Shown piece by piece: positions 51,478 through 60,516 of a stretch of 64,000 nucleotides of DNA (its first letter is position 1; each line of letters begins with the position of its first letter). Position numbers and translations under genes: made by a program. The stretch lies in NCBI GenBank assembly GCA_013415235.1, contig JACBYF010000006.1, positions 28,347-92,346 on the forward strand, in the 5' to 3' direction. The stretch comes from Gemelliphila palaticanis (lineage in GTDB: Bacteria > Bacillota > Bacilli > Staphylococcales > Gemellaceae). The notes beneath the pieces were generated by a model, which made no database searches, was not told the DNA's origin, and was given only the letters and a program-made list of their open reading frames with translations.

Positions 51478-52821
51478 TTAATTTTGTGATTTTAGTATTA
51501 CTTTTAGATAATATGTAGTCATTAATACAGCATATACTGCTATACCTACTAACCAAGATATCCAAAGTCCATAAACACCTATTTCTAATATAAATACTAA
51601 ATAGTATGCTAAAGGAAGTCCTACAGCATAAAATCCTATTGCCATACATACACAAGTTGGCACTACTTTTTTGTAAGCTCTCATTACACCTACTAAACAT
51701 GCAGAAAATGAATCAAAAATTGTAAAACCTATTACAAAATACAATAATTTTGAAGATATTTTTATAAATTCTGGATCTGTTCCGTATAAGTAAGGTATTT
51801 TAGTATTAAATATTAATATTATTAAAGCTGTAATTATAGAAAATATTATAGATATATATGTTCCTATCTTTACAAATTTATTTGCCATTGTATAATTTTT
51901 TGCGCCTACGTGATATGCTACAACTATAGTTAGCGCACTAGATATACTCATAGGAAGTCCATATAAAAATCCAGCAAAATTTAATGAACTTTGATGTGCT
52001 GCTATTGTAGCAGTATCAAATCTCGATACCATAAGTGATAATATTGAAAACATAAAAGTTTCAATCGCTACTGCTATTACCATAGGAATTGCTAATTTAA
52101 ATATTTCTGGCCAATGAGATATTTTTATAAATTCAAACTTAAATATTTTATATTTATTAATTTTTGGATGCACTAATATTACAAATATAACTATTATTAG
52201 CGATATAATATAAGTTATATTAGTAGAAATAGCTACACCTGCTCCTCCCATTTCAGGAAATCCAAACTTTCCAAAAATAAGTAGATATGATAATAAAATA
52301 TTTATAGGTACATACGTTAGCATTATTGTCATAGAAACTTTAGTAAGTCCTAAACTATCTATAAATGATCTAAATAAAACATAAATTACTATAGGTATTA
52401 TTCCAAAACTCTGATATTTTAAAAAATTTCTAGTTATTTCTCCAATTTCTGGTCGTATATTTAATTTTTCAACTAAAAAATCAGCTGTAAAATAAAGTGA
52501 AAATGAAATAATTATACTTATAATAAGACCTATATAAAGAAATTGTCTAACTTTAGTAGGTACTTCTTCATGTTTTCCTTTTCCCACTAATTGAGAAACT
52601 ATGGGTATTATAGCAACTACTAACGTATTAATTATTGATATTACAGGATTCCAAATATTTACACCCATACTAAGTCCTGCTAAATCAGTAGCACTATAAT
52701 GTCCAGCCATAAATGTTCCTATCATTCCTGATGAGTAGGATATAAGCTGATATACTAATACTGGAAATAATAATTTTATAAAAATATTAATTTGCTCTCT
52801 AGTCGTTTTTGCCTCAAACAT
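51478..52821 (-). CDS. MATE-family multidrug/metabolite exporter
   Basis: 447 aa with 12 predicted membrane helices in two homologous halves, typical of MATE antiporters that expel drugs or metabolites using Na+ or H+. YSSGMIGTFMAGHYSATDLAGLS in the first half and FDTATIAAHQSSLNFAGFLYGLP in the second are the usual motifs. I start at ATG 52821, where the protein begins MFEAKTTREQ after AAGGAGAA. The frame stays open for another 42 codons into the SRP RNA gene, which is not coding. Confidence 0.92.
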   Translation of the reverse strand: MFEAKTTREQINIFIKLLFPVLVYQLISYSSGMIGTFMAGHYSATDLAGLSMGVNIWNPVISIINTLVVAIIPIVSQLVGKGKHEEVPTKVRQFLYIGLIISIIISFSLYFTADFLVEKLNIRPEIGEITRNFLKYQSFGIIPIVIYVLFRSFIDSLGLTKVSMTIMLTYVPINILLSYLLIFGKFGFPEMGGAGVAISTNITYIISLIIVIFVILVHPKINKYKIFKFEFIKISHWPEIFKLAIPMVIAVAIETFMFSILSLMVSRFDTATIAAHQSSLNFAGFLYGLPMSISSALTIVVAYHVGAKNYTMANKFVKIGTYISIIFSIITALIILIFNTKIPYLYGTDPEFIKISSKLLYFVIGFTIFDSFSACLVGVMRAYKKVVPTCVCMAIGFYAVGLPLAYYLVFILEIGVYGLWISWLVGIAVYAVLMTTYYLKVILKSQN

Positions 52822-52841
52822 AAATTTCTCCTTATAAAAAC

Positions 52842-52870
52842 AAAAAAAACACCGACTAATAAATAGCCGG
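52842..52870 (-). terminator. Terminator of the SRP RNA gene
   Basis: CCGGCT/AGTCGG stem (one G-U pair) and 7-nt loop followed on the minus strand by TTTTTTTTG. Confidence 0.75.
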
Positions 52871-52871
52871 A

Positions 52872-53144
52872 CATAAAAACAAAATGCAACCGAGAGTTGA
52901 ATAGTTAAAACAACCGTTAGTTTAATCGACAGCTCAACCTTAACCATAGCTCACACCCACAAAAACCTTACTTAATGCTGCTTCCTTCCGGACCTGACAT
53001 GGTTCATAAGTTTTGCGTCATGAGGGGCCTCAGTCTCAACACTACGTGTTAAACTCGACATCACAATAACTACCCGAATCTCGGTATTCAGCCTTGCTAA
53101 AGCGGATTGCAAGTACAGGGCACCGCTAACTCCCCACCTAGCAT
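52872..53144 (-). ncRNA. ffs: Signal recognition particle RNA, long Bacillus type
   Basis: About 270 nt. The 5' part (53144-53060) has the Alu-domain sequence beginning GCTAGGTGGGGAGTTAGCGG and TGCAATCCGC, as in Bacillus scRNA. The S-domain hairpin (about 53010-52970) has the universal ATGTCAGGTCCGGAAGGAAG, where Ffh binds. This is the long form with an Alu domain, not the 4.5S type. The exact 3' end is uncertain by some 10 bases; an intrinsic terminator follows. Ffh and FtsY are not in the window. Confidence 0.95.
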
Positions 53145-53150
53145 TTAATT

Positions 53151-53179
53151 ATTATAGCAGATTTTATTTTTTTTTGCAA
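53151..53179 (-). promoter_or_regulatory. SRP RNA promoter
   Basis: Minus strand TTGCAA (53179-53174), 17-bp spacer, extended -10 TGCTATAAT with TATAAT at 53156-53151. Confidence 0.75.
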
Positions 53180-53207
53180 ACTTTTATTTTAACTAAACAG
53201 TAAATTA

Positions 53208-53235
53208 TTGACATATATTTTTGGTTTGATATTAT
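53208..53235 (+). promoter_or_regulatory. Promoter of the yigZ-like gene
   Basis: TTGACA (53208-53213), 16-bp spacer, TATTAT (53230-53235). Confidence 0.65.
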
Positions 53236-53265
53236 ATTTATATATATAATTAAAGGATGAAACTT

Positions 53266-53901
53266 ATGAAAAAATTTATAACTATAAAAAATGATATAGA
53301 AGATAAATTTGTAGAAAAAAAATCTACATTTATAACGTATTTAATAAGAATTACTGAAGAAGAGCAAGCGAGAGATTTTATTCAGCAAATTAAAAAAAAA
53401 TATTATGATGCTGCTCATGTTTGCTCTGCTTATGTTATAGGTGATAATAATGAAATTACTAGAGCAAATGATGACGGTGAGCCTAGTGGTACCGCAGGAA
53501 CACCAATGTTAGATGTATTAGTTAAAAATAATATAAAAAATGTTTGTGCTGTTGTTGTCCGTTACTTCGGAGGTATAAAATTAGGTACCGGTGGATTAGT
53601 TCGTGCATATTCTGGTGGAGTTATAAATGCTCTTAAAAAATCAACATTAGTAGAGAGAAAAGACGCTCTTGAAATATCATTAGATATTGCTTATACTTTA
53701 AATGGAAAAATAGAATATGAAATAGGAAAAACTAATTTTATTGTTAATAATATAGACTACAGTGATAAAATAACATACAATTTATCCGTAATGGTAGAAG
53801 ATGAAGATAACTTTATAAATTGGATAACAGAAATAACGAGTAACAATTTTAATATAACTAGCACTAAGTTTAAACAACTAGAATTTGACATTAAGGAGTA
53901 A
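53266..53901 (+). CDS. YigZ/IMPACT family protein
   Basis: 211 aa. N-terminal UPF0029 (IMPACT) domain with the signature DDGEPSGTAGTPMLDVL and VVRYFGGIKLGTGGLVRAY; the C-terminal ~70 residues are the DUF1949 domain with an RNA-binding-like fold. The family is linked to translation regulation, but the activity is unclear. I start at ATG 53266 (AAAGG with 8-base spacing); the ATG at 53257 touches the ribosome site. The next gene begins one base after the stop. Confidence 0.9.
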   Translation: MKKFITIKNDIEDKFVEKKSTFITYLIRITEEEQARDFIQQIKKKYYDAAHVCSAYVIGDNNEITRANDDGEPSGTAGTPMLDVLVKNNIKNVCAVVVRYFGGIKLGTGGLVRAYSGGVINALKKSTLVERKDALEISLDIAYTLNGKIEYEIGKTNFIVNNIDYSDKITYNLSVMVEDEDNFINWITEITSNNFNITSTKFKQLEFDIKE

Positions 53902-53902
53902 T

Positions 53903-54733
53903 ATGTTTAAAAAAAATGATTTAATAGCTTTAGTAGCTTGTTCTAACGCTATAAATGAAAAAAATAATATTAATTTATTAGAAGAAAAGTTAAACTCTAT
54001 TGGTTTATCCGTACTAAAAAGTAAATACCTAACTACTAACAATAGTAAAAAAAACTTAGCAGAAGACAAAGCAAGAGAATTAGAAAACTTTTATAACAAT
54101 AAATCTGTAAAAGCTATTTTTGATATTTCTGGTGGAGATTATGCCAATTCAATATTAAGTTATTTAAACTTTGAAATTTTAAAAGAAAACTATAAACCAT
54201 TTTTTGGATATAGCGATTTGACTACTATAATAAACTCAATATACGCTAAAAATAATCAAATAAGTTATTTATATCAAGTAACAAATATTCTTCATTCTAA
54301 AGAACAATTAGAAAATTTTAAACAATCATTCTTTTACAATAAAAACAATATTTTTGAAGTTAGTTATATTGGTAAAAAAGAAAATATTTATGGCGAAGTG
54401 ATAGGTGGTAATATTAGATGTTTTTTAAAACTAGCAGGAACTCCTTATTTTCCTAATACAGAAAATAAAATTTTATTTTTAGAAAGTTTAAGTGGTAATA
54501 AGGCACGTATTGAAACTTATTTAGAACAACTAAGACAGATAGGTTGTTTTAATAAAGTTAAAGCTATTTTACTAGGAACATTTACTGAACTGCAAAATAA
54601 TTATTCTAGTGAAGAAGTAATAGATATAGTAAAAAATTATGTTAAAAATGAAACTCCTATTTTAAAAACTGAGCAAATAGGCCATAACAAAAATTCAAAA
54701 TGTTTAAAAATTGGAGATATTATTAATATTTAA
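53903..54733 (+). CDS. LD-carboxypeptidase (peptidase S66, LdcA/MccF family)
   Basis: 276 aa serine peptidase that trims L,D-bonds in peptidoglycan stem peptides or cleaves microcin C-like compounds. Family landmarks: LIALVACSNAINE at the start, the nucleophile Ser in FFGYSDLT, the catalytic Glu near ILFLESL, and the His in QIGHNKNS close to the C-terminus. The start is ATG 53903 (AAGGAG 5 bases upstream). A TTG six codons earlier is inside the previous gene and lacks a site. A palindromic repeat follows the gene. Confidence 0.87.
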   Translation: MFKKNDLIALVACSNAINEKNNINLLEEKLNSIGLSVLKSKYLTTNNSKKNLAEDKARELENFYNNKSVKAIFDISGGDYANSILSYLNFEILKENYKPFFGYSDLTTIINSIYAKNNQISYLYQVTNILHSKEQLENFKQSFFYNKNNIFEVSYIGKKENIYGEVIGGNIRCFLKLAGTPYFPNTENKILFLESLSGNKARIETYLEQLRQIGCFNKVKAILLGTFTELQNNYSSEEVIDIVKNYVKNETPILKTEQIGHNKNSKCLKIGDIINI

Positions 54734-54785
54734 AATAAAAAATTCTGATAATCAAAAAGTCAATAGTATTAATTTTTTTAAAATT

Positions 54786-54846
54786 GGCTGTATACTAAAT
54801 AGTGGGGATGAATTTTTTTCTCATCCCCACTATTTAGTATACAGCC
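54786..54846. repeat. Intergenic palindromic element, perfect copy
   Basis: A perfect 26-bp inverted repeat (54786-54811 with 54821-54846) around a 9-nt T-rich loop. The outer arm begins GGCTGTATACTAAATA. The same arm, nearly unchanged, opens the element at 63874. It lies between convergent genes. With T residues only in the loop it is not a typical terminator, though it could stop transcription. Confidence 0.85.
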
Positions 54847-54858
54847 GAAAATATAATG

Positions 54859-55416
54859 TTATATATTATTTGAAAAATATATTTTAGACTTACAAACATT
54901 TATTGCTTGTTGTGTAGAATTTATTAATTCTTTATTATTTTTATCTAACCTAATATCTAATGCCATATTAAAATATTTTAAAGATAATAAATATTTTTTT
55001 TGATCAAATAAATTTTTTGCATAATGTTGAAAAAGAAAATCAATATATGAATAACTATAGTCTACATTTTCTAGTAGAAAATCAAACAAATCATTAGACT
55101 TCAAATAATCTTTTTTATACTGATATATTATGGCTAATCTTAATTTATTCAGTAATAATTTTTCTATGTTATTTTCTTCTACATAGTATTTTCTTACATC
55201 TAAAATATAGAACTCTGCCTTATTTAAATTACCAAGTAATCTATAATAATTAGATAATTCTATTTTCTTTTTTATAATATCATTTTTTGAATATTTACAA
55301 CTTGTTAACTCTAATTCTACATTTTTTAAATAATCACATAATTCATTGGGGTAATATGGCACTTCTTTTAAATTTTCATCTATGTAATAACTAAAAATAT
55401 TCATAAATGCACCCAT
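54859..55416 (-). CDS. Small helical (TPR-like) protein, unknown function
   Basis: 185 aa with no signal peptide or membrane helix. It is rich in Tyr, Leu, Asn and Lys, with helical-hairpin repeats (LSNYYRLLGNLNKAEFYIL, FDQKKYLLSLKYFNMALDI) of TPR type in the last two thirds. The ATG at 55416 is one base past the YhgE stop; ATG 55404 (MNIFSYY) is an equally possible start. Both rely on coupling to YhgE translation because no clear ribosome site is seen. I do not recognise the family; its position suggests a partner of YhgE. Confidence 0.7.
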   Translation of the reverse strand: MGAFMNIFSYYIDENLKEVPYYPNELCDYLKNVELELTSCKYSKNDIIKKKIELSNYYRLLGNLNKAEFYILDVRKYYVEENNIEKLLLNKLRLAIIYQYKKDYLKSNDLFDFLLENVDYSYSYIDFLFQHYAKNLFDQKKYLLSLKYFNMALDIRLDKNNKELINSTQQAINVCKSKIYFSNNI

Positions 55417-55417
55417 T

Positions 55418-57562
55418 TTAAAGAAATATATTAGGTTTTGTATCTTCTGGTTTTTCTGGTAATTTTTCTGCTACTAGTTTTACTACTATACCTATAAATA
55501 AAGCTATTATAAAGTAGAACAGTAACATTTTTATATCCTTACTAGCTACTGGTAAGTATACTCCACCGACTGCTTCTCTTAATAAAGAGACTGCATAAGT
55601 AAATGGTATTTTTGGATATAAATTTTGGAAAAATTCAGAAGTCATTTGTATAGGGAATGTAGAACCAGAGGCACCCATTTGAATAACTAATAATATGATA
55701 CAAATAGCTTTTCCTACGTTACCAAATACTGATACTATTGTGTATACTATTGAACAAAATGCTAATGAAACTATAAGAGAATACCCTATAAACACAATTT
55801 TAGAAGGTGTTTGAACCCCTAATATATAAATATTTCCTAATACTATTATTAATGATTGTAATAATGAAATTCCAAAGAATAATAATCCTCTTCCAAGGTA
55901 TTTTTCATAAGGTCTATAATTTTTTTCACTCACTACTTTAGTCGTTAATAGAGAAGACATTAATAAAGATCCTACCCAAATAGCTAGTGCTGTATAAAAA
56001 GGTGTCATGGCTGAACCATAATTTTCAATATGATAAAGTTTGTTTTCTTTTAACTCAACAGGCTTTGCAAAAAATTCTGATTGTTTTTTATAATCTGTAT
56101 TTAGTAAGTTTAATAAATCATCTAAATTAACTTTACTATCTACTTCTTTTATTTTGCTAACTACCTCAGATAATTTACTTCTCATCTCAGGCATTTTTTG
56201 ATTAATATTTAGTAACTTACTGTGAACATCTGCTACTTTATAACTTGCAGAAACTAATTTATCGTTTATGTTTGGTATTTCTTGTTCTAAATTATAAAAT
56301 AAATTTTCTGCTAAACCTGACACGTCTTCTGATTTTTTAAGGATTTCATCTATTTTAGGACTTATTGTATTGTCAAATGAAGATCTAAAATTAGTTACTT
56401 TAGAATTTAATTCTTCTGTAATAGTTATAAATCTATCAAAATGTTCATCTCTGGACTCATCATAATTTTTTAAAACTTCTAATAGTTTATTGTTATGACT
56501 AATTAATTCTTGATTAGTAGTTCTAATATTTTCTATCTTTTCTATTTGGTTAGAAAATAAATTATTTCCTGATAAGTCGTTTATATATAATAAAATTTCA
56601 TTAATATTATTTAATCTATTTTCTACGCTATCAAGTCTAGAATTTAAAGTTGTTATTTTATTTTCTATAGATTTTGTATCTTTAGGATTATTTTTTATAT
56701 ATGTAGCTGTTTCATTAGCAAAATCTGTTACATTCTCTACATTATTAAAATGTTTATCTATTGTTGGTATTAATGTATTATTAAAAGACTGCAAATTATC
56801 TATTGCAAACCCAGCTTTATTAGCTAATAAAATTCCTTTAGAGGCTGCTGCATCAACTTCTGGTAATATGTTATTTGCTCTTTCTATTAATAAACTTCCA
56901 TTTTCTACTTTTACTATAACCTCTGATAAAATATTTTCATAGTCAGAAAAATTATCATTAATATGAAACATTGTTTCTTTTAATTTTTCAATTTGTGGTA
57001 AATTATTTTCTGCTGATATACCAATTTCATGCAATTTTTCAAATATTATACCGTTAGCAGTTTCTACAAATGTTTTATTTATATTATTTACTACTGCTGA
57101 TGCCCCACTATTTGTTATTTTCGGGCTAATAGCATTTATTTTTTCATTTACTGTGTATTCGACATTTGCTTTTGTAGGTTCTCCTCTTGATATAGAGGTA
57201 ATTTTTTCTGTAAAATCTTCTGGAACTACTATGCTTGCATAGTAATCTCCTCTTTTGACTCCTTCTTCTGCAGAATGTCTATCTTTTTCAAATACCCAAT
57301 CTAAAGCTTTATTAGACTTTAAGTTGTCTACTAAGTTTTCACCTATATTTAAATTTTTACCTTGCATATCATAACCATTATCTTCACTAACTATGGCTAC
57401 TTTTATTTGGTCTACATGGGCATAAGGATCCCATGCTGCTAGTATATTTGGCCAAGCATAAGCTGATGGCAATATTATTAACCCTATTATTATAGCTAAT
57501 GTTTTTAACTTTTCTTTAATTACCCTTATATCATTTTTAAATATTTCTAATATTGATTTCAT
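55418..57562 (-). CDS. YhgE/Pip-domain membrane protein
   Basis: 714 aa. One N-terminal helix (about 20-40), then a large extracellular region of about 450 residues with long coiled-coil segments (residues ~185-480: repeated Asn/Leu/Glu heptads), then five C-terminal helices. The N-terminus KTLAIIIGLIILPSAYAWPNILAAWDPY and the C-terminal GSTFPIQMTSEFFQNLYPKIPFTYAVSLLREAVGG are typical of the YhgE/Pip family, related to phage-infection protein and to the EsaA/YueB proteins of type VII secretion. No secretion genes are nearby. RBS AGAGGAT. Confidence 0.9.
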   Translation of the reverse strand: MKSILEIFKNDIRVIKEKLKTLAIIIGLIILPSAYAWPNILAAWDPYAHVDQIKVAIVSEDNGYDMQGKNLNIGENLVDNLKSNKALDWVFEKDRHSAEEGVKRGDYYASIVVPEDFTEKITSISRGEPTKANVEYTVNEKINAISPKITNSGASAVVNNINKTFVETANGIIFEKLHEIGISAENNLPQIEKLKETMFHINDNFSDYENILSEVIVKVENGSLLIERANNILPEVDAAASKGILLANKAGFAIDNLQSFNNTLIPTIDKHFNNVENVTDFANETATYIKNNPKDTKSIENKITTLNSRLDSVENRLNNINEILLYINDLSGNNLFSNQIEKIENIRTTNQELISHNNKLLEVLKNYDESRDEHFDRFITITEELNSKVTNFRSSFDNTISPKIDEILKKSEDVSGLAENLFYNLEQEIPNINDKLVSASYKVADVHSKLLNINQKMPEMRSKLSEVVSKIKEVDSKVNLDDLLNLLNTDYKKQSEFFAKPVELKENKLYHIENYGSAMTPFYTALAIWVGSLLMSSLLTTKVVSEKNYRPYEKYLGRGLLFFGISLLQSLIIVLGNIYILGVQTPSKIVFIGYSLIVSLAFCSIVYTIVSVFGNVGKAICIILLVIQMGASGSTFPIQMTSEFFQNLYPKIPFTYAVSLLREAVGGVYLPVASKDIKMLLFYFIIALFIGIVVKLVAEKLPEKPEDTKPNIFL

Positions 57563-57622
57563 AAAATATGATTTCTTTATCCTCTTTCTATTTTATTTCT
57601 TAATTTTATTTTTTCCATAACC

Positions 57623-57690
57623 ACTACTATCTAAGTTGATATTAGTAGTAGTTGTATTACTAAATTAATATTATTTAGTGATAATACAAC
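57623..57690 (-). other. Structured leader upstream of YhgE
   Basis: Two neighbouring inverted repeats: ACTACTA/TAGTAGT (57649-57623) and GTTGTATTA...TAATACAAC (57690-57651, 15 pairs with a 3-nt bulge). The stretch 57563-57827 has no gene. A role as attenuator or protein-binding leader is only a guess. Confidence 0.4.
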
Positions 57691-57827
57691 AGAAAAAATA
57701 TTTCTATGCTCACTTTTGAAATCTGGTATTAATGACACTAAACTTTAAAATCCATCAAATAAAAATTGATACACTACTATATAGATAGTCATCCATTGTA
57801 TAAAGTATTCTACTAATTCATACTCTC

Positions 57828-58463
57828 CTATTCTAAATATAAAACTACATTATTTAAAGATGACTTTTTTAAATCTATAATTCTTTGATTGCTACTTCCT
57901 CTAAATTTTAGATTCAAATCTTTTAAAGTACAAATAAAAGGCCCATCTACTAATACATCACATAATTGTAAAAGTTCAATTTTATCGCTACTTTCATCTA
58001 ATAGTTGTTCATAAGTATATCCACTATATACCCAAATATCCTTACTATATCCGAATTCTTCTCTTATTCTCTTACAAAGTTGTATCGATACTTCAGTATT
58101 TAAAAAAGGCTCGCCACCTAGTATAGTTAAACCTTGAACGTAATCATTTGATAAGTCTTCGATAATTTGATTTTCTATTTGTATATTATAGTATTCTCCT
58201 GCATTAAAGTTTTGTATACTTTCATTAAAACATTCTTTACATCCGAATAAACAGCCACTTAAATATATGGAGCACCTTACTCCTTCTCCATCTACAAATT
58301 GAAATGGTTTATAACTAGAATATTTTTTTTTAGAATAATTTTGGCTAGTCCAAGATTTTTTAGGTGTACGATATGTTTCTATTTTTTCTTGTTGAATATA
58401 TTTTTTATTATTTTGCATATCAATAATTTTAACTATAGATTTAAAGTTTTCTTCTCTAGACAT
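57828..58463 (-). CDS. nrdG: Anaerobic ribonucleotide reductase activating protein
   Basis: 211 aa radical-SAM enzyme. The iron-sulfur motif is SGCLFGCKEC (Cx3Cx2C), followed by LTILGGEPFLN and IWVYSGYTYEQLL. It makes the glycyl radical on NrdD for oxygen-free deoxyribonucleotide synthesis. About 45 residues rich in Lys, Gln and Ser precede FVDGEGVRCSIYLSGC, longer than the usual N-terminus. The nrdD gene that normally precedes it is not here, so it is an orphan. I start at ATG 58463 after AGAGGTGA; a GTG three codons earlier is less good. Confidence 0.88.
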   Translation of the reverse strand: MSREENFKSIVKIIDMQNNKKYIQQEKIETYRTPKKSWTSQNYSKKKYSSYKPFQFVDGEGVRCSIYLSGCLFGCKECFNESIQNFNAGEYYNIQIENQIIEDLSNDYVQGLTILGGEPFLNTEVSIQLCKRIREEFGYSKDIWVYSGYTYEQLLDESSDKIELLQLCDVLVDGPFICTLKDLNLKFRGSSNQRIIDLKKSSLNNVVLYLE

Positions 58464-58597
58464 ATAAATCACCTCTGCATAATAAATAATATATCACTTT
58501 TAGTAGTATGTTGCAAATTATATTAAAACACTTCGAATTTTATATTATTTTAAAATATGATAAAATAATAATTGTAAAAATTTAGTGAGGTTAAATT

Positions 58598-59245
58598 ATG
58601 AAAGTTTTAATAACAGGATTCGATCCCTTTAATAATAGTACAATAAATCCTTCTGCAGAAGCAATTAAATTATTACCAGATTTCCTAGGAAATGTTGAGG
58701 TAATCAAAAAAATTATCCCTACTGTTTTCAATAAAAGTTTTGATATTTTAAAAGAACACATTGAAAATAATAAACCTGATATTGTTATTTGTGTAGGTCA
58801 AGCTGGTGGAAGATCAAAAGTAACTATAGAAAGAGTAGCAATTAATATTGATGATGCTCCTATTAAAGACAATGATGGCAATATACCTGTAGATAAAAAA
58901 ATTGTTGAAGATGGAGAGACTGCTTATTTTTCTACTTTACCTATAAAAGCAATTGTTAACAAATTAAACATAGATAGTATTCCTGCTGATATCTCTAATA
59001 GTGCTGGTACATTTGTTTGTAATCATATAATGTATCAATCGTTACACTATGCTAAAGTTAAAAATCACAGTTTCAAAACCGGTTTTATTCACATACCGTA
59101 CATTCCTGAGCAAACTGTTGATATGAAAAATGTAGCATCTATGGAACTTAATATAATTGTAGATGCCTTGGAAAAAGCTATTTTAGTATGTACCGAATAT
59201 TTTAATAAAGATGATATATACTTAGTTGCAGGAAAAGATGCTTAA
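58598..59245 (+). CDS. pcp: Pyrrolidone-carboxylate peptidase
   Basis: 215 aa, family C15, removing N-terminal pyroglutamate from peptides in the cytoplasm. VLITGFDPFNNSTINPS is the N-terminal signature; VGQAGGRSKVTIERVAIN carries the catalytic Glu; SNSAGTFVCNHIMY carries the catalytic Cys; and GFIHIPYIPEQ the catalytic His. RBS GTGAGG. Single gene with a terminator. Confidence 0.96.
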   Translation: MKVLITGFDPFNNSTINPSAEAIKLLPDFLGNVEVIKKIIPTVFNKSFDILKEHIENNKPDIVICVGQAGGRSKVTIERVAINIDDAPIKDNDGNIPVDKKIVEDGETAYFSTLPIKAIVNKLNIDSIPADISNSAGTFVCNHIMYQSLHYAKVKNHSFKTGFIHIPYIPEQTVDMKNVASMELNIIVDALEKAILVCTEYFNKDDIYLVAGKDA

Positions 59246-59246
59246 T

Positions 59247-59285
59247 AAAAAAGCTTCTGAAGATTAACTTCAAAAGCTTTTTTTA
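59247..59285 (+). terminator. Bidirectional terminator between pcp and the sortase gene
   Basis: AAAAAAGCTT...AAGCTTTTTTT with inner GAAG/CTTC pairing. It directly abuts both stop codons. Confidence 0.88.
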
Positions 59286-59286
59286 T

Positions 59287-60096
59287 TTATCTAGTTTTTA
59301 CATATTTTAATTTATCTTCGTTTTGTTTTAAGAAATCTGATAACTCACTATCAGGTATTTGTCTTAAATAAAGGTTAGATCTTATAGTTACATCTTCTTC
59401 TCTACATGTAGAAAGTACTAAATATCTATCGCTAGGATCTATTTTTATGTTAGCATTTTTTGTATGAGCACCTTTACTTACTTCTGTAAGTTGATTTGCA
59501 AAATCAGCATCATTATCAAACTCTGTTCTGTAGAATGCTGTAGTTTCTGGTACTATTATTAAAAATGCAGCTTCATAGTAATATTTTCTTTCTGGTGTTT
59601 CAATAACTACATACGGATGTTTATCAAAAAAGTCTTGATTATCATATAAGTTTACATCATTAAACATTCTACTATCAGGTACTTTACTACCTCTAGCATG
59701 TCCAAATAACCACGTAAGTTTATCTGAAAAATCTTTTTTGTTATCTGTATCCATAAATACAGTTCCAAACTCTGGTTGATGTCCACCTTCAAAAGTTTTA
59801 TCTAAGTAAGTCTCATTGTCTTTAGTTTGCACTACCGGTTCATCAAGCATAGTACCTGGGGCGTATACATAAGCTATTGATTCTGAATTTACTTTTGTTA
59901 AACCGTCAAATTTTTCTTTTAATTGTGCTTTTTCTTCTGCACTTACTTTGTATGAACTTTCTGTAGTTTGAGTTGTTGAATTATTAGCTTCTTCTTTATT
60001 ACTGCATCCTACTGCAAATACAGAAATTCCTAACACTAAAAATACTAATCCAAATGTTGAAAGTATTTTTTTTAAATTTTGTTTTAAAAATTCCAT
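59287..60096 (-). CDS. Class B-like sortase with a lipoprotein-type signal
   Basis: 269 aa. The catalytic triad is clear: His133 (LFGHARGS), Cys231 (LVLSTCREED) and Arg239 (VTIRSNLYLRQ). The spacing and the DTDNKKDFSDKLTWLFGH region resemble class B sortases. Unusually, the N-terminal hydrophobic segment ends in FAVGC followed by SNKEE, a plausible lipobox with Cys31, and a Ser/Thr-rich linker (38-50) leads to the enzyme. So it may be tethered by lipid rather than a plain membrane helix. I start at ATG 60096 after AAGGAAGG. No substrate gene is adjacent; the only candidate in the window is the surface protease. Confidence 0.87.
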   Translation of the reverse strand: MEFLKQNLKKILSTFGLVFLVLGISVFAVGCSNKEEANNSTTQTTESSYKVSAEEKAQLKEKFDGLTKVNSESIAYVYAPGTMLDEPVVQTKDNETYLDKTFEGGHQPEFGTVFMDTDNKKDFSDKLTWLFGHARGSKVPDSRMFNDVNLYDNQDFFDKHPYVVIETPERKYYYEAAFLIIVPETTAFYRTEFDNDADFANQLTEVSKGAHTKNANIKIDPSDRYLVLSTCREEDVTIRSNLYLRQIPDSELSDFLKQNEDKLKYVKTR

Positions 60097-60170
60097 TTTA
60101 ATTCCTTCCTTAAGTGTATAATTATTAATATATAAATTATACAATAGATTTAAAAAAATTTCTATAGTTT

Positions 60171-60497
60171 TTATCTTACTGCAACTGCTGTTCCTAGAAA
60201 TGTAACTACTATCATACTTCCAGAGGAAGCAGATCCTATTACAGATACATCAAGTTTCAAGCCTACTATTGCATTTGCTCCTATTTTAGATGCATTAGAT
60301 TTAATTTCTTCTAAAGCTTGTTCTTTTGCAGTCAGAAATTCTTCCTCATAACCTGCACTTCTTCCACCAAAAAAGTTTCTAAGTCCTGCTCCTATATCTG
60401 TTAGAAAGTTAATTCCTGCTACTACTTCTCCTGTAACTAATCCTTTATATTCTGTAACTTCCATTCCAGGTACATAATCTGTCGTCGTTACTATCAT
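60171..60497 (-). CDS. YbjQ family (UPF0145) protein
   Basis: 108 aa. A compact alpha/beta protein of the YbjQ/heavy-metal-binding-domain family: VTTTDYVPGMEVTEYKGLVTGE at the start, then IGAGLRNFFGGRSAGYEEE, and NASKIGANAIVGLKLDV. Such proteins form pentamers; the function is unknown despite the family name. It has a 19-base gap to lplA and probably shares its transcript. Confidence 0.9.
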   Translation of the reverse strand: MIVTTTDYVPGMEVTEYKGLVTGEVVAGINFLTDIGAGLRNFFGGRSAGYEEEFLTAKEQALEEIKSNASKIGANAIVGLKLDVSVIGSASSGSMIVVTFLGTAVAVR

Positions 60498-60516
60498 AAG
60501 TATATCCCCACTGTTA

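Noticed and set aside
52822..52947. 42-codon N-terminal extension of the MATE protein
   Set aside because: It lies inside the SRP RNA gene and terminator; the ATG at 52821 has a good ribosome site.
53885..53902. Earlier TTG start for the LD-carboxypeptidase
   Set aside because: It lies within the preceding gene, has no ribosome site, and would encode the AAGGAG that serves the ATG at 53903.
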